NCBI GenBank assembly: GCA_016716435.1
Contig: JADJWI010000003.1
Coordinates: 248,001 to 312,000, forward strand
Length of the DNA: 64,000 bases
Source: Acidobacteriota bacterium
Lineage (GTDB): Bacteria > Acidobacteriota > Blastocatellia > Pyrinomonadales > Pyrinomonadaceae
Direction of reading: 5' to 3'
Under the pieces are notes generated by a model. The model had not been told where the DNA came from. It did no database searches and saw nothing but the letters and a program-made list of their open reading frames with translations. A program made the translations under genes and the position numbers. This document shows, one piece after another, positions 58,964 to 64,000 of this stretch. Every line of letters starts with the position of its first letter. Positions within the stretch are counted from its first letter, which is position 1.

Positions 58964-60367
58964 CTACCGGCGAATTTCGAGATCATATTCACGAAGCCTG
59001 CGATAAAGTGTCGAAGGCGAGATGCCGAGTATTTCCGCCGTCTTGCCGCGGTGCCAACCCGTGCGTTCGAGAGCGCTAAGGATCTGCTGTCGCTCGGAGT
59101 CGCGAAGGTTGACCGGGCTTGTGTATGTGAATGCATTCGCCTGTGCCCCGTTCGAGCCGTTTGAGCCGTTGTAGTTGACCGAGATCTGTTGACGCTCAAC
59201 TCCGTGAGCGACCTCCGGGGGCAACTCCTTAAGCGTGACCCGGCCGTTATCAGAGAGTAACGAAGCACGCTCGAGTGCGTTGCGGAGATGGCGAACGTTT
59301 CCTGACCAACTGAAGCGTTTAAGTGCGTCGAGCACGGGTTCGGTAAGGATCGGAGGATTTGCTCCACCGATCTCCCTCATGAGATGAACGGCGAGCGGTT
59401 CGACATCTTCGCTTCTTTCGCGAAGAGGAGCGATCGGTATCTCGAAACTATTCACCCTATATAAGAGGTCTGAGCGAAAGACGCCGTCCGCTACTGCCTG
59501 AAGCGGATCGCGATTGGTTGCCGCGACGACGCGAACATCGACCTCGACCTTTTTCACACCGCCAACGCGAAAGAAGGTTCGCGTTTCAAGAGCTCGTAGA
59601 AGCTTCGACTGAAGCTGCGCGGGCATCTCCATTATCTCATCGAGGAAAAGCGTGCCGCCATGGGCGAGTTCAAAGAGTCCAAGCTTGCGGGTTCGCGCTC
59701 CGGAGAACGCACCGGGCTCATAACCGAAGAGTTCGGATTCGAGAAGCGTATCCTGGATCGCCGCGCAGTTGAGATCGATGAACGGCTTATCAGCCCGCTG
59801 GCTGAGGCGGTGGATCGCTTGCGCTACGAGTTCCTTACCGGTACCGGATTCGCCCGTGATCAGCACTGACGTATCTGAAGGAGCGACGCGGCGAACAAGG
59901 CGCAGAACTTCTTTCATCTGCGGAGATTCGGCGATGATCTCGGGCATCGGGCCCTTGGCGTGTTCTATTTGCGCCCGAAGCCGCTGGTTATCCGCCCGCA
60001 GATCGCGCTTCTCGGTGGCGTTCTTGACCAGGGCGGCGAGCTCGGCGATCCGGTACGGTTTGGTCAGGTAATCGTACGCCCCGAGCTTCATCGCGGTGAT
60101 AGCGGTTTCGACCGTACCCTGTCCTGTGAGCATTATTATCTCGGGCGGGCTAGGACTCTTTTCGCGGATGCGCTTTAAGAGGCCGATGCCGTCAAGCCGA
60201 GGCATATTGATATCGCAAAGCACGACGTCAAACTCTTCGGCCTCGAGTTTTTCCCATGCGGCCTCGCCGTCTTCAGCGGTTTCGGCCTTATGCCCATGAC
60301 GGCCCATTTCTTTTTGAATGACCGTTCTTAGATTTTTTTCGTCGTCGACGATGAGGAGGTTAGCCAT
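58964..60367 (-). CDS. Sigma-54-dependent response regulator (NtrC family)
   Basis: 467 residues. Receiver domain (1-120) with phospho-acceptor Asp52 ('LCDINMPRLDG') and Lys103; AAA+ domain with Walker A GESGTGKE at 172-179 and the sigma-54 contact loop GAFSGA at 219-224 (a Ser for the usual Thr); a Fis-type helix-turn-helix at the end ('ALERTGWHRGKTAEILGISPSTLYRRL'). Follows the histidine kinase by 59 bp and should be its partner. Targets unknown. Confidence 0.94.
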   Translation of the reverse strand: MANLLIVDDEKNLRTVIQKEMGRHGHKAETAEDGEAAWEKLEAEEFDVVLCDINMPRLDGIGLLKRIREKSPSPPEIIMLTGQGTVETAITAMKLGAYDYLTKPYRIAELAALVKNATEKRDLRADNQRLRAQIEHAKGPMPEIIAESPQMKEVLRLVRRVAPSDTSVLITGESGTGKELVAQAIHRLSQRADKPFIDLNCAAIQDTLLESELFGYEPGAFSGARTRKLGLFELAHGGTLFLDEIMEMPAQLQSKLLRALETRTFFRVGGVKKVEVDVRVVAATNRDPLQAVADGVFRSDLLYRVNSFEIPIAPLRERSEDVEPLAVHLMREIGGANPPILTEPVLDALKRFSWSGNVRHLRNALERASLLSDNGRVTLKELPPEVAHGVERQQISVNYNGSNGSNGAQANAFTYTSPVNLRDSERQQILSALERTGWHRGKTAEILGISPSTLYRRLREYDLEIRR

Positions 60368-60426
60368 GTTTTCTACCTAGGGGGAGCGGGAGTTGTTTGC
60401 GGGCCGACGTCCGGCCCGGCATTCGA

Positions 60427-62082
60427 TCAAGCCAGTTCTTTCACGACCGGGAGAGCGATCGTGAATGTTGTTCCTTTACCGACATTCGAACGGACAGAAA
60501 GACGTCCGCCATGGTCGGTGATAATTCCGTAACAGACCGCGAGGCCGAGGCCGGTTCCTTTCCCGACGTCCTTCGTGGTGAAGAACGGTTCGAAGATCTT
60601 AGACATATCCTCGGCGGGAATACCGATGCCCGTATCGCTGATCTCTACCGAGACGCGCCGATTTCCGGCGAACGCACGAAACGTAAGCGTGCCGCCCTCG
60701 GGCATCGCGTCGATAGCGTTTGTCGCAAGTGCGATCACCGCTTGCTGTATCTGGCCGCCATCGGCATTGACCGGAGGGAGACCGTCTTCAATGTCGATGT
60801 CGATCGCAATGTTGTCCCCGCGACGCTGGTGTGAGATCAGGTTGACCGACGAGCGAAGGATCTCGCCAAGATCGATCGGCGACCTTTCACCGGTCCGCAT
60901 CCGGCTGAAGTCAAGCAAGCCGGTTGTTATCGATTTGCAGCGGAAAGCTTCGCTCTTTATGAGCTCAAGATATTCGTGCAGATCAACGATCGCATCGCTG
61001 CCTGCGAAGGAACCGTCGTCTGCGCGGTGCTCGAGAGCTTCGGCACAGGCGGCGATCGTCGCCAGCGGATTGTTTATCTCGTGTACAACGCCGGCCGCAA
61101 GCCGGCCGACCGCTGCGAGCTTTTCTGCACGGCCAACGGCGTGAATGGCCTCAACGCGCATCGTCACATCCTCTCCGACCGTGATCACGTGCGTGACCTC
61201 ATCGGTATCGGGGTTCCGCATGGGTATCTTGCTTACCATCCAGTGCTTCGTTGATCCGTCTTCGGCGGTGGTTTGTTGCTCGATCCGCTGGATATCTCCG
61301 GTGCGGAATACCTCTTCAAATTCGTGTCGTACGCGGCCTTCCGGGTAGCGGGCAAGCACTGTGAATACATTCCGGCCGATGGCTTCGTCACGAGGTATGC
61401 CCTGCAAGCCGACCTCACGTTGGCGGTTCCAGGTGACGATGCGGTAATCGCGATCGATGACATAGATCGAAACCGGAAGCGAATCGAGGATCGCTTCGGT
61501 AAACCGGCGATGCTCTTCTTTCGCCCGCGTTATAGAGGTATTGATCGCGGCCTCATAATGGGCCGAGAGGTTGATGCTCATGGCCGCCATTCGGGTTGCG
61601 GCTTCGATGAGATTGGCCTTTACGTCGTCAAAGTCGGCGGTATCGTTAAAGCCGACCGCTATCAAGCCCTTTACCTTTCCGTTGATATGCAGCGGCGAAA
61701 CGTATTCGACCGAATGCTCGATGCTGTCGATCATGAACTCCGCCCGGTCGTCCTCCGGATGCCCAACCTGCGGCGGAAGGAGCTCAAGCCATCGCTCAAA
61801 TCTTGGGCGGTGGAAAAAGCTGGTCAGCAATTCTCCGCGGCGATCAACACCGAAACTGACGACCCCAATATTCTCCAACTCCGAAAGAAATACGCACGCC
61901 TCTGCATCAAGCCGCTGCCTGAGCGCAACGGCAACGCGAGCCGCGACCTTCTTCGGATGAACCATGAAGAGAAGGCTCCGCCCAAGCTCCGAGATGAACT
62001 TGAGCTCGTCTGACGCTTCGGACCCGCGGCGCACTTGTTCCGCTCTGGGTACAGTTCGCTTTCTTGCAGATGTTTGAGCCAT
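60427..62082 (-). CDS. Sensor histidine kinase with GAF and PAS domains
   Basis: 551 residues and no membrane span, so it is cytoplasmic. An N-terminal GAF-type domain (about 25-180), PAS (about 195-310, 'DSLPVSIYVIDRDYRIVTWNRQ'), HisKA with His334 ('GVVHEINNPLATIAA'), and the ATPase boxes 'NAIDAMPEGG', 'DTGIGIP', 'FFTTK' and 'GTGLGLAV'. It phosphorylates the NtrC-type regulator next to it. A strong promoter lies about 100 bp upstream. Signal unknown. Confidence 0.94.
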   Translation of the reverse strand: MAQTSARKRTVPRAEQVRRGSEASDELKFISELGRSLLFMVHPKKVAARVAVALRQRLDAEACVFLSELENIGVVSFGVDRRGELLTSFFHRPRFERWLELLPPQVGHPEDDRAEFMIDSIEHSVEYVSPLHINGKVKGLIAVGFNDTADFDDVKANLIEAATRMAAMSINLSAHYEAAINTSITRAKEEHRRFTEAILDSLPVSIYVIDRDYRIVTWNRQREVGLQGIPRDEAIGRNVFTVLARYPEGRVRHEFEEVFRTGDIQRIEQQTTAEDGSTKHWMVSKIPMRNPDTDEVTHVITVGEDVTMRVEAIHAVGRAEKLAAVGRLAAGVVHEINNPLATIAACAEALEHRADDGSFAGSDAIVDLHEYLELIKSEAFRCKSITTGLLDFSRMRTGERSPIDLGEILRSSVNLISHQRRGDNIAIDIDIEDGLPPVNADGGQIQQAVIALATNAIDAMPEGGTLTFRAFAGNRRVSVEISDTGIGIPAEDMSKIFEPFFTTKDVGKGTGLGLAVCYGIITDHGGRLSVRSNVGKGTTFTIALPVVKELA

Positions 62083-62180
62083 TTAAGCCATAAGACCAAT
62101 CGCAAATTGCCCGACAGGAAAGATGAAAGGGGCGGGAACGAAAAGATGAGGCTCGAAGGTACAAATTGCCTCACTTTGAT

Positions 62181-62209
62181 ATTAAAGAATGTTTTAACAT
62201 TTTTGTCAA
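62181..62209 (-). promoter_or_regulatory. Promoter of the two-component operon with internal inverted repeat
   Basis: On the minus strand TTGACA (62209-62204), a 17-bp spacer and TTTAAT (62186-62181). The spacer holds ATGTT-TT-AACAT (62189-62200), an operator-like inverted repeat. The start of transcription is about 93 bases before the kinase ATG. Confidence 0.75.
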
Positions 62210-62275
62210 TTGTTTATTCCCATCGCAATTTGCTTGACCTTGGGCCGGGGTAGGATAAAGTATTAAGAATACTGA

Positions 62276-62962
62276 ATGAGAGTTTTTTTCACACAGATCA
62301 GGGTCTTCCTCATTGGCTTGGTGCTTGTCATCGGCATCGGACCTGCAGTTTTGGGCCAGCAGGTGGTCGATAAGACCGTAGCGACGGTTGGCGACGGGAT
62401 ACGAACCGAGTTGATCACACTATCCGGCCTGAAATGGCAACTGGCACTTCAACCGGGCGTTCCGCTCTCTCCTCCAAGTTCCGAAGACCTTAATCAGGCG
62501 CTGCAAACGCAGATCGATCAACGGCTTTTTGCTCTCGAGGCTGAACGGCTTCCGAGCCGCCCGCCAACCGAGAAAGATGTAGCGGACAAGATACAAGAGA
62601 TCCTTGGCTATTTCCCTTCTTCTGCGGATTTCGAGTCGCGGCTTCGCGCGGTCGGCTTTACCTCGATTCGGGACGACAATTTCGAGCGGATGATCTTTCA
62701 GCGGCTCGCGATCGAACGCTATCTCGATTTTCGTTTTCGGTCGTTTGTTGTTGTAACTCCCGAAGACGAAGAGAACTACTATCGCGAGGTCTTTGTGCCG
62801 GATTTTCGTCGTCGTTTTCCTGGTCTCCTAATGCCAACCCTCGACGAGAAACGTGAAGAGATACGCACCGAGCTTACCGAAGACCGTGTCGCCGCCGAGA
62901 TCGAAGCATTTCTGGACGACGCACGCCGCAGAGTGGAGATAACTATCCTTCTCCCGGTCTGA
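62276..62962 (+). CDS. SurA-N-like periplasmic chaperone, no isomerase domain
   Basis: 228 residues with a signal peptide (about 1-28, ending 'AVLGQ'). 'VVDKTVATVGDGIRTELITLSGLKWQLALQPG' then 'LNQALQTQIDQRLFALEAERLPSRPPTEKDV' is the SurA N-domain pattern; the usual parvulin domain is missing, and a helical C-terminal part (about 150-228) takes its place. Likely a holdase for envelope proteins. The secreted protein that begins 57 bp downstream may be its client. Confidence 0.75.
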   Translation: MRVFFTQIRVFLIGLVLVIGIGPAVLGQQVVDKTVATVGDGIRTELITLSGLKWQLALQPGVPLSPPSSEDLNQALQTQIDQRLFALEAERLPSRPPTEKDVADKIQEILGYFPSSADFESRLRAVGFTSIRDDNFERMIFQRLAIERYLDFRFRSFVVVTPEDEENYYREVFVPDFRRRFPGLLMPTLDEKREEIRTELTEDRVAAEIEAFLDDARRRVEITILLPV

Positions 62963-63018
62963 TCCAACAGGAATTCGCTGGAATCTCTCGGTTCTCTGAT
63001 AAAATCGAGCTTTCAATC

Positions 63019-64000
63019 ATGTCTTTTCGAACGGTAGTTTGTTCGCTTTTGGTGCTGCTGAGTATCTCGGTGGTTAGTGCACAGCGCCCTAGCGATACCG
63101 AAGTTTCATCGCCGACGGCGATCACGGGGCCGGAGTGGCGGAGTGTGAATCGGTTTGCGATCGGGAGTTTGACGGCGGCGGCATTGACCGGGCCGAGCGT
63201 TCCCGCAGGAAAACGCGAGATCGTTTCGAAGGGTTTCGACCGATTCATGCGCGATGGCTTGTCACACGGATTGACGCCATCATTCGGCGACGATGTTGCG
63301 GAGCGTTCGCAGCTCTTTGGGCAAATGCCTCCGCCGTTGCTCTCTTTTGACGGCATCAACAACATCGACAACGGCCTCGCCTACAATCTGCTATTCATTC
63401 CGCCGGATATGGTCGGGGCGGTCGGGCCCGAACATTACGTTCAGGTCGTGAATGCTCTGATAAGGGTTTATGACAAGGCCGGCAATCCGCAAACACCGCC
63501 GGTGCGGCTCAATTCGCTATTCGCTCCCCTTCAGACCATTTGCTCGAACCGTTTCGATGGCCTTCCTAACATCATTTACGACCAATACGCTGATCGATGG
63601 CTGATCAGTCAGGTCTGCTCGGCCTTTCCGCCATTTAGGCAGATGATCGCGGTCTCGCGGACGGGCGACCCGGCGGGCGAATATTACTTGTACGAGTTCG
63701 TGATGCCGAATGTGAGGATCAATGACTTTCCTAAGTTCGGTTTGTGGCCATCGGCGTACATGATGACGACCGACGAGTTTCTCGGTTCCGACTACGTTGG
63801 TTCGGGGATGTTCGCGTTCGAGCGTGCAAAGCTGCTTGCCGGTGACGCATCGGCCAAATACGTCTACTTTAACTCGCCTGTATCGGTACAGCCTCGAAGG
63901 CGGGGAATGCTTCCCGCGGATAGCGATGGGCTTCGTCTTCCGCCGGCGAATGCTCCGGCTCTGTTCGCTAGTTACACAGCGACGGAATATGGCGATGCAT
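63019..64000 (+). CDS. Secreted large protein, N-terminal part (runs off right edge)
   Basis: An open frame of 327 codons from ATG at 63019 to the window end. It has a signal peptide (about 1-22, 'VVSAQ'), a 100-residue lead, and then 'PPDMVGAVGPEHYVQVVNALIRVYDKAGN', 'DGLPNIIYDQYADRWLISQ', 'MIAVSRTGDPAGEYYLYEF' and 'FPKFGLWPSAYMMTTDEF', a repeated strand pattern as in secreted beta-propeller proteins of Acidobacteria. The C-terminus is not seen. Follows the SurA-like gene. Confidence 0.85.
   Translation, partial: MSFRTVVCSLLVLLSISVVSAQRPSDTEVSSPTAITGPEWRSVNRFAIGSLTAAALTGPSVPAGKREIVSKGFDRFMRDGLSHGLTPSFGDDVAERSQLFGQMPPPLLSFDGINNIDNGLAYNLLFIPPDMVGAVGPEHYVQVVNALIRVYDKAGNPQTPPVRLNSLFAPLQTICSNRFDGLPNIIYDQYADRWLISQVCSAFPPFRQMIAVSRTGDPAGEYYLYEFVMPNVRINDFPKFGLWPSAYMMTTDEFLGSDYVGSGMFAFERAKLLAGDASAKYVYFNSPVSVQPRRRGMLPADSDGLRLPPANAPALFASYTATEYGDA

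Overview
The window is about 64 kb of bacterial chromosome with moderately high GC, dense coding on both strands and short gaps. There are no phage, transposase or CRISPR genes. Several traits fit the Acidobacteriota, probably a Blastocatellia/Pyrinomonadaceae-like lineage: a very large Oar-type TonB-dependent receptor beside secreted beta-propeller and DYDGDG (FG-GAP-like) proteins, many small secreted proteins with an '...FAQ/FGQ' signal-peptide end, a split type IV pilus operon, and Gram-negative envelope genes (Pst, TonB, SurA-like). This placement is inferred from protein style, not from a marker gene search.

Layout. 0-10.9 kb: left-edge gene fragment, secreted DUF6569-type protein, tRNA-Asn, DUF1801 protein, then an overlapping minus-strand operon CBS protein > small heat-shock protein > secreted TonB_C protein > Lon; a Rieske protein, a papain-like peptidase, a secreted double YscW/YbaY-domain protein, a ferredoxin and NadA. 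10.9-19.6 kb: a secretion/uptake block of beta-propeller, 1376-residue TonB receptor, SurA-like foldase and lamin-tail/FG-GAP protein. 19.9-25.1 kb: phosphate uptake operon pstS-C-A-B-phoU behind a convincing Pho box. 25-34.4 kb: M48 and M50 peptidases, MFS carrier, YacG, HU, YpfJ, TM2 protein, riboflavin synthase, with heptamer tandem repeats at three gene ends. 34.4-43.7 kb: type IV pilus motor operon pilB-(unknown)-pilT-pilC with a strong promoter, TPR/PEGA protein, DUF389 protein, CPA2 antiporter and tRNA-Met. 43.7-44.4 kb: a non-coding stretch built from at least seven different 7-9 bp tandem repeat arrays. 44.5-55.5 kb: serine hydrolase, YebC, YggS/T/U, threonine genes thrC-thrA opposite thrB, and clpA in broken frames. 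55.5-64 kb: lysine/alanine-rich histone H1-like protein, second serine hydrolase, ZIP transporter, NtrC-type two-component pair, SurA-like protein and a secreted protein running off the right edge.

Themes. Protein quality control recurs (Lon, ClpA, Hsp20, M48, S2P, YpfJ, two SurA-like chaperones), and so do phosphate response and envelope export. The most interesting signals are regulatory or structural rather than a new enzyme system: 11-bp-period Pho-box repeats upstream of pstS and a weaker set upstream of the TonB receptor block, the mosaic of short tandem repeats, the broken clpA, and the stress operon that ties a secreted TonB_C/Cys protein to Hsp20 and Lon. I found no clear defence island or biosynthetic cluster.
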